From positions 62,001 to 126,000 of the forward strand of contig NZ_LZTB01000118.1 of assembly GCF_001665685.1 (NCBI RefSeq): DNA of 64,000 nucleotides. Reading direction: 5' to 3'. The stretch is from Mycobacterium sp. 852013-50091_SCH5140682. GTDB taxonomy: Bacteria > Actinomycetota > Actinomycetes > Mycobacteriales > Mycobacteriaceae. Positions within the stretch are counted from its first letter, which is position 1; every line of letters begins with the position of its first letter. Shown here piece by piece: positions 23,196 to 32,780 of this stretch. A program made the position numbers and the translations under genes. The notes beneath the pieces are model-generated. The model worked only from the letters and a program-made list of their open reading frames with translations, was not told where the DNA came from and did not search any database.

Positions 23196-25095
23196 CTACG
23201 CTTGTGCTCCGATCGCGCTCAGCTGCCACGCGCCGCCACCCAGGAGCTCCAGCCGCCGTTGGTGTTGTGTTTCCAGCGCGCGATGATGGCTGACGCTGAC
23301 CACGACGGCGTCGGGCAATTCGGTTCGCAGTTGCTCATACAGCCCGAACGCCAGGCCCTCGTCGAGAGCGGACGTGGCTTCGTCGAAGAACACGGCGACC
23401 GGGCGCGCCAACAGCACCCTGGCGAACGCGATGCGCTGTTGCTCGCCTGGCGACAGGAGCTTCACCCAGTCGCGCTCCTCATCGAGCCGATCACGCAAGT
23501 GCGCCAACGAAACCCGGGCGAGAGCGTCCCTCAGCGACTCGTCCGGGACGTCGCCGGATTCGGCCGGATACGATACTGCCGTCCGCAGATCGCCGAGTGG
23601 TAGATACGGCATCTGTGAAAGAAACATCGTGGCCCCGTTGTCCGCCGGTCGAACCCACTCACCGGTGGCCGCAGGCCAAAGTCCGGCGAGACTGCGCAGC
23701 AGCGTCGTCTTCCCGCTGCCCGACGGACCGGTGACGACCAGTGATTCACCTGGTTCCAAACGCAGATCGAGGGCATCGATCAACAGGCGCCCTCCCGGCG
23801 TACACACCGTGACCCCAGCCAGGGCAACTGCGCCGCCAGTGCTTGGCAGTGCCGCCAGGACCGGCAGTTGGCGGGCCCGCTCGTTGGCTTCAACCAACCC
23901 ATGGAGCCGGATGATCGCGGCTTCGTAGCTTGCGAACTGGCTGTAGGCGTTGCGGAAGAACGACAAACCCGACTCGATCTTGCCGAAGGCGCCGGCGGAC
24001 TGGGTGACGTCGCCGAGCTTGATCGTTCCGGCGAACAATCGCGGTGCCTGCAACACGTAGGGCAACGGCAGGATGGTCTCGGTTACCGAGTAATTCCATC
24101 CGATCAGCCCGAGCGTCCTGCGGACGTAGTGACGATAGTTCGAGATGACGACGGAGAATCTGCTCTCCAGGAGTTTGCCCTCCGCGCGTTCGCCACGATA
24201 GAAGCCGACCGACTCGGCGGCGTCGCGCAAGCGGACCAACGAATAGCGGAACGCTGCATTCGTCTGCTCGTTGCGGAAGCTCAGCCGGATGAGCGGATGT
24301 CCGATCCGGAACGCGATTACCGATGCGATGAGCACGTACGCGATGGACGACCCAGAACAACGCTTTCGGAAGCGCGACGCCGAAAACATTGAGAGGGCCT
24401 GAAAGTCGCCAAAGGATCAGCGCGAACGACGCCACCGACACCACCGAGTTGATCGAGCCGAACAGCAGCATGCTCTGCGAGTAGTACGTCGGAACATTCG
24501 GACTCGTACCCACCCCGGTGGTGAACACATCGATGTCCTGCTGGATGCGCTGATCCGGGTTGTCGACGGTGGGCTCCACGAACCGGCCTCGGTAATACGC
24601 CTGACCCGCCAGCCAGTCGCCGGTGACCCGACGGGTGAGCCACACCCGCCAGCGGATGATGAAACGCTGCGTCAGGTAGGTGTCGAACACGATCCGCACG
24701 ATGTGGATCGTCGCCAAGATGCAGAAGGTGACGATGGCCATCCAGAAGCCGTGGATGCCGGAGTCGCGTTCCGCCGCGTTGTGCGCACCCGTCGCGTGGA
24801 ACGCGACCTGCAGCGCCGAGAACAGGTCGTTGTTGTAGTAACTGAGCAGCACGGCGAGACGCACTTCCAGGATCACTGACAGCAGCAGCACCGCGAGCAT
24901 GCCCCAGGCGGGCCAACTCCCCCGACCGGTGAAATACGAACCGGTGACGCGCCAGAACCGCTTCGCCCAGGTGAGGTATCGGATCAGCAGAACACCAAGG
25001 GCGAGAACGCATATCGCGCTGATCAGCCAGGCGTGGACGATCCACACCGCCGATTCAGCAGGCTGGTTGCCCCAGTTGATCGACGGGGTGAACAT
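23196..25095 (-). pseudogene. bacA: BacA/SbmA-like ABC transporter with a frameshift
   Basis: Together the two frames encode about 632 residues that match mycobacterial BacA (Rv1819c, 639 aa) end to end. The membrane half has TQRFIIRWRVWLTRRVTGDW and NPDQRIQQDIDVFTTG. The ATPase half has Walker A GPSGSGKTTLL, signature LSPGEQQR, Walker B FFDEATSALD and the VSHH switch. The frame changes at about 24345-24353: after LPKALFW one extra base in GGGTCGTCC (minus strand) breaks the reading, and removing it gives SIAYVLIASVIAF in register. BacA proteins import hydrophilic molecules such as cobalamin and peptide antibiotics. It is either truly broken or a sequencing artefact. Confidence 0.85.
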
Positions 25096-25211
25096 GGGCC
25101 CGGGAACCGGTGGTCAGTGGCCGGGGCACGTGAAAGTGGTCAGTGAGCCGGCCGACGCCGTCCTGCGAGAAATGCCCATGACAGGGAAGCTAGGGCACGG
25201 CCGATGGCCGG

Positions 25212-26477
25212 TCAAGTGCTGTGTGCCCTCCGCCGGATCGCGGAAAAGCCCATCAAGAAAAGGTATTTCGGACCGCACAGACCGAGTGCCATGGCGGCAA
25301 CGGTCAGCACAACGGTGTTGAGGTCAGCGGCCGTCGCAACGAGAAGCGCGGCCGACGGCTCATTGCTGAACTGAACGAATCCGCTCAGCGCCCGGAAGGC
25401 GAAGACACCTGGCACCAGCGCGACGACGGAAGCGAAGCCGATGGCCGCAAACGGAATACGCAGCCGCGTCGCAGCCGGCGACAACAACGCCCCTACCAGC
25501 AGACACGACACGAATGCGGCCACCGCCAGGTTTGCGCCCCGATTTACCGCCCACCAGTGCAGCGCGTGAGCGGCCATCCCGACCAGCACCGGCCACGCGG
25601 TCATCCGCCACGGCATCGACCAATAGACGGCATATGACGCGGCGGCCACGCCGGCGGCAACAAGGTCGAGATACCAATTCGCAGAGTTCGACGGTGCGGT
25701 GACCGCGATGGTCTGACCGAAGGCCGCCAGCCCGAGCAGAAGGCCGCCTGCGATGCCGGTGAGCAGCAGGGCCGAGAATCCGAGCCGGGCGGTGCCCAGT
25801 GTCATGCGTAGATTCAGCAGGTCCAGGGTGCCGTTGAGAATATGCGGTCCGGGCACCAAAACCATTGCCGGACACAGGACGACGAGCCCAGCTCCAGCTC
25901 CCATCCCCAGGTTCGCAGCGACACCCCCGACTGCCCCCGCGATTGCAGCGGCGACGAATGCCTGTACCAGCGGCCCGACCCCACGCGCGCCGAGCCAGCG
26001 TCGCGCGAAGCCACCCGCAGCTGCAGTACAGGCGATCAACAGGACCGCGAGTGCGCTGGTCACGCCAAAGATCACGCTCAACGCACACGCGCCGGTGGCA
26101 CAGGCGGCGGCGAAGATGACGGTCGCGGAAGCGGGAAGAGCGCTCGCCGTCTTAATTGCGGACTTGACCTCCGCCACCTCGAGCGGACCGTCCTCCCCCT
26201 GGTCGACCACCGTCATGAGCGAGGCCACTCGGCACATGTTCACGGCATCGGGCTTCACGGAGACCGCACGCATCACATCGCGCGAGTCCGCGGCGGTCAG
26301 CGTCAACGCTGACCACGTCAGGTCGATGGCCGCCTCGACACCAAGCCCCCGATTGAGTCGCTGCACCGCGGTCGCAACCATCTCGGTGGACTGGCCGTTC
26401 TCGAATAGCAATGCCGCCGAGGCCAATACGACGTCATAGCGGTCGTGCCGGTCGGTCACGGGATCGGATTCGGTCAC
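25212..26477 (-). CDS. thrE: ThrE-family threonine/serine exporter
   Basis: A 421-residue ThrE protein in which both halves are fused. A cytoplasmic N-terminal domain (ASAALLFENGQSTEMVATAVQRL, SRDVMRAVSVKPDAVNMCRVASL) precedes ten hydrophobic segments, including CPAMVLVPGPHILNGTLDLLNL, a highly conserved loop of the family, and ALVPGVFAFRALSGF near the C-terminus. It exports threonine and serine with the proton gradient. It is divergent from the ABC exporter, whose start lies about 120 bases away. Confidence 0.9.
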   Translation of the reverse strand: MTESDPVTDRHDRYDVVLASAALLFENGQSTEMVATAVQRLNRGLGVEAAIDLTWSALTLTAADSRDVMRAVSVKPDAVNMCRVASLMTVVDQGEDGPLEVAEVKSAIKTASALPASATVIFAAACATGACALSVIFGVTSALAVLLIACTAAAGGFARRWLGARGVGPLVQAFVAAAIAGAVGGVAANLGMGAGAGLVVLCPAMVLVPGPHILNGTLDLLNLRMTLGTARLGFSALLLTGIAGGLLLGLAAFGQTIAVTAPSNSANWYLDLVAAGVAAASYAVYWSMPWRMTAWPVLVGMAAHALHWWAVNRGANLAVAAFVSCLLVGALLSPAATRLRIPFAAIGFASVVALVPGVFAFRALSGFVQFSNEPSAALLVATAADLNTVVLTVAAMALGLCGPKYLFLMGFSAIRRRAHST

Positions 26478-26594
26478 CGGACGATTCTCACCCCGATGCG
26501 CGCGCCGACCTTAACGTTTGTCGAACATCAATATGGCCAGGGCCCGGCGCTGCTACCGTTCCGCCATCGCACCGCAAACAGGAGACGACCTGCC

Positions 26595-28367
26595 GTGCCC
26601 CCTCTACTTCGCGAACTCTTACTGGCCCACCGTCGGCTGATCGCCGTCATCCTGGGAGCCACCCTGGTCTCGATGCTCATGAGTCTGGCCCTGCCATGGC
26701 CTCTGAAGGTAGTGCTGGACAACGTCGTGGCCGGCGACCCGCCGCCGGCGTGGATCGCGTGGCTGGTGCCCATGATGGGCGGCCACGAGAAGGCACACAT
26801 CGCCGCTGCGGCGGGCGTGGCCACGGTGGTGATCGCCCTCGTCAGCGGGGCCTCCTTCTATGTCGCAAGCTATACAACCGAACGACTGGGCCAGTGCATT
26901 GGAAACGATCTCCGCGTTCGGCTGTACCACCACCTGCAGGAATTATCCCTGGCGTACTACGACGCCAATCGGGTCGGCACCATCCTGAGCACCCTGACCA
27001 CCGACGTTCAGACGATCCAGAATTTCGCATCGACTTCTACGCTCAACATACTGACGGACACGCTCACCCTCGTCGCGATGGCCGTCGTGATGGTGATTCT
27101 GCGCTGGGATTTCGCGCTCATTGCACTCGCCATCACCCCGGTGCTGGTCATCTTTCTGGTCCGCGTCAACAGGGCCATCAAGGTGGCGGTCTCTGAGGTA
27201 CGGACGCGGCAGTCTGATCTCCTGGCCACACTGCAAGAGGGACTCCAGTCCATCGAGGTGGTGCAGGCGTACTCCCGCGAGGACTACACCGATCGGAAGG
27301 TCCAGACCGTCAGCCAGGAGACCGTCTCCGCGTGGCTCAAAACCCGGCGGGTGTCAGCGCTGCTCACTCCGGTCGTCGGCGTGGTCATTGCCGCATGCAC
27401 CGGGCTGGTGCTTTGGCGCGGCGCTCTTCTCGTGTTACACGGAGGTATGACGGCGGGGGCACTCACCGTCTTTCTCGCCTACCTCGCACGGTTCTTTCAA
27501 CCGGTACGGACGCTGTCGCAGATGACGAACACCATTGCCCAGGTATCGGTGGGCTTCCAGCGTGTCACCGCGGTCTGCGATGCCGACGTGACCATCCCGG
27601 AGCGGCCCTCGCCCATCGATCCGCCACCGTTCAAGGGTGCGATCACCTTCGAGCATGTCTCGTTCAGCTACGACACCAAGGCTCCTGTACTGCAAGATAT
27701 TTCGTTCTCGGTCGAAGCCGGGCAGATGGTCGGCATCGTCGGCCCGACCGGTGGCGGGAAGTCCACTCTGGTAAGCCTTATCCCCCGGTTCCGCAACATT
27801 TCCGGCGGCCGGATCACCATCGACGGTGTCGACATTTCTGACTACACCCTGCACGGGTTGCGCACCCAGATAGCGTTCGTCCTGCAGAACACCGTGCTAT
27901 TGCGTGGCAGCATCCGCGACAACATCGCATTTGGCTGCCCGGACGCCAGCGAGCAGCAGATCGTCGAGGCCGCGAAGCTGGCCAATGCCGACGAGTTCAT
28001 CGATCGCATGCCTGACGGCTATGGCACCTTGGTCGGCGACCGTGGCTCGACGCTCTCCGGTGGCCAACGCCAACGCATCGGGATCGCCCGCGCACTGGTT
28101 CGCAACAATCCGATCCTCATTCTCGACGAGCCAACGGCGGCATTGGATGCAGAGTCAGAGCATCTCGTCGTCGAGGCCCTGGAACGACTCATGGCCGGTC
28201 GCACGGTCATCACCATCGCGCACCGCCTCAGCACGTTGCGCGACGCGGACAAGATCGTCGTCATCAAGAACGGCGTCGTGGCCGAGGACGGACCGCCCGA
28301 AGAGCTCTTGCGCCGCAACGGCGTCTACGCCGAGCTGCACCGGCTGCAGTTCGAACAATCGAACTGA
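26595..28367 (+). CDS. ABC exporter, fused membrane and ATPase domains
   Basis: A 590-residue half-transporter of the MsbA/LmrA type. Six membrane helices occupy residues 1-310 (opening LLLAHRRLIAVILGATLVSML). The ATPase has Walker A GPTGGGKSTL, Q-loop FVLQNTVLL, signature LSGGQRQR, Walker B ILILDEPTAALD and the IAHRL switch histidine, so it should be active as a homodimer. The substrate could be a lipid, drug or peptide. I use GTG (PPLLRELLL) after AGGAGACG; the frame is open upstream but overlaps the divergent thrE start. Confidence 0.88.
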   Translation: MPPLLRELLLAHRRLIAVILGATLVSMLMSLALPWPLKVVLDNVVAGDPPPAWIAWLVPMMGGHEKAHIAAAAGVATVVIALVSGASFYVASYTTERLGQCIGNDLRVRLYHHLQELSLAYYDANRVGTILSTLTTDVQTIQNFASTSTLNILTDTLTLVAMAVVMVILRWDFALIALAITPVLVIFLVRVNRAIKVAVSEVRTRQSDLLATLQEGLQSIEVVQAYSREDYTDRKVQTVSQETVSAWLKTRRVSALLTPVVGVVIAACTGLVLWRGALLVLHGGMTAGALTVFLAYLARFFQPVRTLSQMTNTIAQVSVGFQRVTAVCDADVTIPERPSPIDPPPFKGAITFEHVSFSYDTKAPVLQDISFSVEAGQMVGIVGPTGGGKSTLVSLIPRFRNISGGRITIDGVDISDYTLHGLRTQIAFVLQNTVLLRGSIRDNIAFGCPDASEQQIVEAAKLANADEFIDRMPDGYGTLVGDRGSTLSGGQRQRIGIARALVRNNPILILDEPTAALDAESEHLVVEALERLMAGRTVITIAHRLSTLRDADKIVVIKNGVVAEDGPPEELLRRNGVYAELHRLQFEQSN

Positions 28368-28570
28368 AGCTGTCAGTTCACTGAGAGTCGTCTTCGCACA
28401 GCGGGATTGGGCTGCGACCAAACTCCAGATGAACGGCAGGTAGCAAACAGGGATGGCTGCCCAGTTCTTGACAAACCAGCCATGCGACGCCCGCCGTTGT
28501 TTAGCATCGGCATTATCCACCGGTCTGGTTGGAAATCTCTTCGACAATCACATACTTAAGGAGCTTCGCG

Positions 28571-29320
28571 ATGCTGGTCATGCGGGATCATGATGTTGAG
28601 GATTACAAGGCGTTGCGCGATATGGACGCCACCGACGTCGGAGAGTTACACGCCGACGATCGCGCCTGCCTAGAAGAGCTGGGCCAGTACCTGGTGACCA
28701 CCGATGCCTGGCAGCGGTTCGGAATCTGGTTGCTGCACAAACACTTTCTTCCTGAACCGGGCGAGGTGTTCGTCGAGCAGACCGTGCGTTCACCGCGTGG
28801 GACCAAGACCTCGCCCATCGACCGGTCGGCGTTCGGGCAGCTGAGTGCGACAGCCGTCCGTTTCTACGATCAGGCCGACGGCCTAGGCATGGTCGGCATG
28901 GAGTTCGCGGAGCCTGACGATTTCGGCGACACCGAACCCCTGAGCGACGACGACGCCATCGTCCTGGCCGGCATCGCCGAGCGACTGCAGGCCTACGACA
29001 AGACCGAGCGCTTCGGCGTGCGGTTGATCCGAAACCCGTTGGGGCTCACGGACGAGGAAATGCTGCACGAAACCACCGACTCCGGAGACCGGACGATGAA
29101 CTGCACGGTCGGCGACCGCGCCGAGGTGCTGGTCCAGCAGAACGTCACCCAAACTGCGTGGAAATGGCGGGTGGTGCACGGCGGACCCGAAACCATCGTG
29201 ATGCAGGACTGCACCGCCGGCTGCGTCAGAGTCGGTGAAGGTCACGACACCGCGCACACCGCGTCGGGGACCGACGACTTCGACAACCCGACCACCGGTG
29301 AGCCTGACACCGCGTTCTGA
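28571..29320 (+). CDS. Unassigned actinobacterial protein (249 aa)
   Basis: A soluble, acidic protein without membrane segments. Its halves look partly repeated: AFGQLSATAVRFYDQADGLGMVGMEF follows a segment with WQRFGIWLLHKHFLPEPGEVFVEQT, and the second half has TERFGVRLIRNPLGLTDEEMLHETT, so RFGIWLLHKHFLPEPGEVFVE and RFGVRLIRNPLGLTDEEMLHE seem to be two copies of one motif. I do not recognise the family. The start is well supported by AAGGAG eight bases before ATG. A strong hairpin terminates it. Confidence 0.7.
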   Translation: MLVMRDHDVEDYKALRDMDATDVGELHADDRACLEELGQYLVTTDAWQRFGIWLLHKHFLPEPGEVFVEQTVRSPRGTKTSPIDRSAFGQLSATAVRFYDQADGLGMVGMEFAEPDDFGDTEPLSDDDAIVLAGIAERLQAYDKTERFGVRLIRNPLGLTDEEMLHETTDSGDRTMNCTVGDRAEVLVQQNVTQTAWKWRVVHGGPETIVMQDCTAGCVRVGEGHDTAHTASGTDDFDNPTTGEPDTAF

Positions 29321-29333
29321 GGCCATCACAGAG

Positions 29334-29363
29334 GCCCCTCACCCAGAGCTCTGGGTGAGGGGC
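29334..29363 (+). terminator. Perfect 15-bp hairpin after the 249-aa gene
   Basis: GCCCCTCACCCAGAG is followed immediately by its exact reverse complement, 13 bases after the stop codon. No T-run follows, as is usual for actinobacterial intrinsic terminators. Confidence 0.7.
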
Positions 29364-29371
29364 TCCCTCGC

Positions 29372-29458
29372 GACAAGTCGTTGCGGGCGTGGGACTTCGA
29401 CGCCAATGCCCACGTCGACGCCGCCGCGGTGCACACCTTGGCCAAGTGCGAATGGGTC
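29372..29458 (+). pseudogene. IstB (IS21-family) ATPase fragment
   Basis: The frame reads KSLRAWDFDANAHVDAAAVHTLAKCEWV. This matches the segment just ahead of the Walker A motif in IS21-type IstB helper proteins (consensus FDFDANPxVxxAxIHTLAxCxWV). The P-loop and everything else are missing. Confidence 0.55.
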
Positions 29459-29529
29459 GTTTCATACCAGCGGCCGCCGAAGTGTGCACCCCCGCCACAC
29501 CGCTGGTCGTGAGCGCCAATCGTCGTTGG

Positions 29530-30024
29530 CTACAGCGTGATGCCGTAGCGCTGGTTCTCCGCAGGCGAGGCCAGCCAGTATCCGTAACGTTCGGCGGTCT
29601 GTTGCATGCGGGCAGCGCCGTCAGCGAACGACCACTCCACTGGCGCATCGTCGGGGGTGGCGGCGTCGCGCAGGAACCGGGCCAGCCGAGGTGTGCCCCC
29701 GATCAACTGAACGGCGTCTGTGGTTCCGGGGTTGTGCAGGGCGTGCGGCACGTTGTTGGGGATGTGGACGTAATCGCCAGGCTGGGCGGTGACCCACTGA
29801 TGGTTGTCATCGGCGTCGATTCGCAGGACCTGCAGGCTGCCGCTTTCCAGCAAGAACGATTCGGTCTCGTCGTGGGCGTGCAGCGGAATGTAGCCGCCGG
29901 CGGGGATGCGGCCACGCATGGTGGCGAAGTCCTGGTCGTCGTCGTCGAGTGGGGTGAGGAACTCGATGGCAAATCCGAGCAGGTCGACTGTTCGTCCGGT
30001 GGTGGGGTTCTTCTCAACGAGCAT
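29530..30024 (-). CDS. Cupin-domain protein
   Basis: A 164-residue single-cupin protein. The first cupin motif is IPLHAHDETESFLLESG (two His and Glu as metal ligands), and the second is PGDYVHIPNNVPHALHN with the third His. A C-terminal tail follows (DGAARMQQTAERYGYWL). It resembles quercetin-dioxygenase-like or storage-type cupins, with no assigned substrate. It is last in a minus-strand series with the TetR and FMN-reductase genes and is probably co-transcribed with them. Confidence 0.85.
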   Translation of the reverse strand: MLVEKNPTTGRTVDLLGFAIEFLTPLDDDDQDFATMRGRIPAGGYIPLHAHDETESFLLESGSLQVLRIDADDNHQWVTAQPGDYVHIPNNVPHALHNPGTTDAVQLIGGTPRLARFLRDAATPDDAPVEWSFADGAARMQQTAERYGYWLASPAENQRYGITL

Positions 30025-30054
30025 GGTGCGCCTTTTCGATTGGAGGGGTCTGGG

Positions 30055-30657
30055 TCAGCGGGCAGCAGGCAGGGCCGCGGTGAGGGCTGCGATGGTGCAG
30101 GCGATCGCAACGGAGATGACGGGATCGCGGGGTTCGGCGCGGCCGGCCAGCACCGCCCGGTCGACCGCCGTGGTGATCCCGGCGACGGCGAACCCGGCCG
30201 CCACGTCGGCGGTGAGGACGTCCACGAGGGCACCGGTGTCGAGGAGTAGTTGACGAAGATCGGCGATCAGGACGTTGTCGGAAGCCGCTTCCCGGCTGGC
30301 CGGTGCCCATCCGTAAAACAGAGCATCGTGCAGAGCCAGCTCGTCGAGGTAGCCGTTGACCACGGCGATCGTCCACGACGCCAGCGCGGCTTCTAAGTCG
30401 GTGGCATGGGCGCATGCTGACCGCGCCTTATCCCGGATCGAAGTGGCGAAGCGCTGTTCGACGGCAGCAACGAGGTCGTCCTTGGAGGCGAAGTGGTGAT
30501 AGACCGCTCCCTTGGATACCCCCGCGCGGTCGGCGACATCGTCGATGCTGGTGCCGGCGACGCCGTGTTCGACGAACAATTTCGATGCCGCATCGAGCAG
30601 GCCCGCTCGGCGCTCGGCCGGGGGCAGCCTGCGTCTGACCGGTCCGGCCGGCGTCAT
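30055..30657 (-). CDS. TetR-family regulator
   Basis: A 200-residue TetR repressor: LPPAERRAGLLDAASKLFVEHG, then TSIDDVADRAGVSKGAVYHHF as the DNA-binding helix-turn-helix. The C-terminal helices form the ligand domain. The ATG selected overlaps the stop of the FMN-reductase gene (ATGA), so the regulator is translated from the operon it most likely controls. The operator before the FMN reductase gene fits this. Confidence 0.87.
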   Translation of the reverse strand: MTPAGPVRRRLPPAERRAGLLDAASKLFVEHGVAGTSIDDVADRAGVSKGAVYHHFASKDDLVAAVEQRFATSIRDKARSACAHATDLEAALASWTIAVVNGYLDELALHDALFYGWAPASREAASDNVLIADLRQLLLDTGALVDVLTADVAAGFAVAGITTAVDRAVLAGRAEPRDPVISVAIACTIAALTAALPAAR

Positions 30658-31256
30658 GGCACCGGCACCGGGAGATGACGACGGGTCCACAGCTCGAACC
30701 GCTCGAGGTAGACGCCCAGCAGCTCCTGCACCGACTCCGATGCGAGCATCCCGTCGTCGTCGAACATCTCATAGCTGCCGCCGAGGTAGGCCTCGGGTTG
30801 TTGCATCGTCGGCACGTCGAGAAACACCAACGATTGGCGTAGGTGGTGATTTGCGCCGAAGGCCCCCAGCCGTCCCGGTGAGAGACTGATGATGCCCGCC
30901 GGGCGGCCGGCGAAGACGTTGGCGCCATGGGGCGCCGACCCGACGTCGATCGCATTCTTCAACGGCGCAGGGACCGACCTGTTGTACTCCGGGGTGACGA
31001 ACAACAGCGCGTCAACCGCACGCACCTGGTCCCGAAAACGACTCCACGCCAACGGTGCTGGACCGTCATCGAGGTCCTCGTCATACAGCGGCAGATCTCC
31101 GATCTCCACAACCTCGAAGCGCAGGGAGGCCGGTGCCAGCCGCATCACGTTGTGCACCAGCTTGCGGCACATCGACTCCCGGCGCAGGCTGCCCACCACT
31201 ACCCCCACCCGCATCGGGGGTGGCGCTGCGTTCGCCGACTGATGCTCTGAGCCCAT
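30654..31256 (-). CDS. NADPH-dependent FMN reductase-family protein
   Basis: A 200-residue flavodoxin-like protein: VGVVVGSLRRESMCRKL (FMN phosphate loop), then LLFVTPEYNRSVPAPLKNAIDVG, the conserved flavin-ring segment, and RPAGIISLSPGRLGAFGANHHLR. Enzymes of this family reduce FMN, quinones or azo compounds with NADPH. It heads an operon with tetR and probably the cupin. Confidence 0.88.
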   Translation of the reverse strand: MGSEHQSANAAPPPMRVGVVVGSLRRESMCRKLVHNVMRLAPASLRFEVVEIGDLPLYDEDLDDGPAPLAWSRFRDQVRAVDALLFVTPEYNRSVPAPLKNAIDVGSAPHGANVFAGRPAGIISLSPGRLGAFGANHHLRQSLVFLDVPTMQQPEAYLGGSYEMFDDDGMLASESVQELLGVYLERFELWTRRHLPVPVP

Positions 31257-31271
31257 GCCGCCACGCTAACA

Positions 31272-31290
31272 TACCGACGGTCGGTCGGTA
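31272..31290. promoter_or_regulatory. TetR-type operator upstream of the FMN reductase operon
   Basis: TACCGAC and GTCGGTA form perfect arms around GGTCG. A nested palindrome, ACCGAC-G-GTCGGT, overlaps it. It sits 15-34 bases upstream of the start codon, which is ideal for repression by the operon's own TetR. Confidence 0.65.
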
Positions 31291-31873
31291 ACCGCCATTT
31301 AACGGGGTTAGCCCGCGAATGATCCGCCCCACCGACGGATTCGTGGTCAAAGCAAGCTGTTTGAGGCGAGTAATGACTCCTGAGTTCGTGCTCAAACGAC
31401 TCCGGAATCCCCAGTCAAGGTCAACTGATGCACTGCCGCACACGGACATACGCGCAGCGTTGTCGCGAGTGGCAACTCTGAGGACAACGGCGGTCACCGA
31501 CCCGGCCGTGACAGCGATGCGGCGGATCAGCTTCACGAATCCAGCGTGGCATATCGAAGCGTCCGCGAACCATCGCATGACATGCGATCTTTAACTGCTC
31601 GCAACCTCTGATACTGCAGCCGTAGATCGGGTTCGGTGGTTTTCGCGGCGCTCGTAGTGGGATTGCCGTGCTCGTTGTTGGTGTCGTCGGCGCGACCGTG
31701 ACCAGGCCAGCAGGGATGTGACGGTGTTCCCGGTGACCTGGCGCGTCGGAGAATCGGCGAAACTCGTTGATCAGCCGCAACCCGCACCAACTTGTCGCCG
31801 TGGCGTTTCGGAATAAATTCGCACCCAGTCAACTTGGCTCGAGAGTCGCCCTTTCCCCGACTCAGGAGCATCC
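31291..31873. other. Intergenic stretch with a transposase scrap
   Basis: Apart from the IS remnant at 31591-31761, I find no supported gene here. A plus-strand frame of 91 codons at 31319-31594 is open but unrecognised. CAGGAG just before 31874 is the ribosome site of the LLM gene. Confidence 0.5.
31591..31761 (-). pseudogene. Possible transposase C-terminal remnant
   Basis: The minus strand reads ...TSLLAWSRSRRRHQQRARQSHYERRE... and stops at TAA. The pattern LLAWSxWRRxHQxxARxxHYxRR is typical of the C-terminal end of several DDE transposases. No upstream part is visible and no terminal inverted repeat could be found. Confidence 0.4.
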
Positions 31874-32683
31874 ATGACCCGTCCCGTCCGCGTCGCCGTG
31901 CAGGTCCAGCCCGGCGGTACACCCGACTACCGCACGTGGCGCGACGCCGTCCTGGCCGCCGACGACCTCGGTGCCGACGTGATCTTTGGTTACGACCACT
32001 TCCACCGCCCGGCGATGGACGCCATCGTCGATGGCAAGCCCGTCCTGTTCGACGAGCAGCCCGACGTTGCCAACTTCGAGGGCTGGACCGCGCTCGCATC
32101 GTGGGGTGAGATCACCTCCCACGCCGAGATCGGGCTCCTCGTCACCGGCGTCGGTTACCGCAACCCGGACCTGCTCGCCGACATGGCGCGCACCGTCGAC
32201 CACATCAGCGGCGGCCGGCTCATCCTCGGCCTCGGCGCCGGATGGTACGAAAAGGACTACACCACTTACGGTTACGAGTTCGGCACCTTCAGCTCCCGCT
32301 TCGATCTGTTCGACGAGAGCCTGCTCCGCATCGAGAAGCGGCTGGCTGCACTGATACCGCCGCCCGTGCGCAAGCTGCCGATCCTGATCGGCGGCACGGG
32401 GCCCAAGCGCTCGCTGCCCGCGGTTGCCCGGCACGCCGACATCTGGCACGCGTTCCAAGACCTCGACGGGTTCCGCAAGTCCAGCGACCGCGTCGACGAG
32501 CTGGCGGCGACGTTCGGCCGCAACGGCGCCGACATCCTACGCTCGACGCTGTGGCAGAACGCCGACAGTGCCGATGCCTTCCGCGAAGCCGGCGTCACGT
32601 TGTTCCAGACCGAACTCACCGCTGACAACGGTTACGACCTCACATCTCTCAAGCAGGTGCTCACCTGGCGGGATAACGGGTGA
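31874..32683 (+). CDS. LLM-class, probably F420-dependent oxidoreductase
   Basis: A 269-residue luciferase-like TIM barrel: DDLGADVIFGYDHFHRP near residue 35, ALASWGEITSHAEIGLLVTG, RNPDLLADMARTVDHISGGRLILGLGAGW (the most conserved part, with the cofactor-binding loop), and KLPILIGGTGPKRSL. In mycobacteria such proteins use F420 or FMN. The substrate is unknown. A strong hairpin 100 bases downstream may terminate transcription. Confidence 0.88.
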   Translation: MTRPVRVAVQVQPGGTPDYRTWRDAVLAADDLGADVIFGYDHFHRPAMDAIVDGKPVLFDEQPDVANFEGWTALASWGEITSHAEIGLLVTGVGYRNPDLLADMARTVDHISGGRLILGLGAGWYEKDYTTYGYEFGTFSSRFDLFDESLLRIEKRLAALIPPPVRKLPILIGGTGPKRSLPAVARHADIWHAFQDLDGFRKSSDRVDELAATFGRNGADILRSTLWQNADSADAFREAGVTLFQTELTADNGYDLTSLKQVLTWRDNG

Positions 32684-32780
32684 TCACAATCAAGCCGGTG
32701 CAGCGACAGACTGCCACCGGCTCGGCCGCTCGTCCTGAAGCTCACACAGGACCCGTCACTCAGTGCTCGAATATGCGGGG

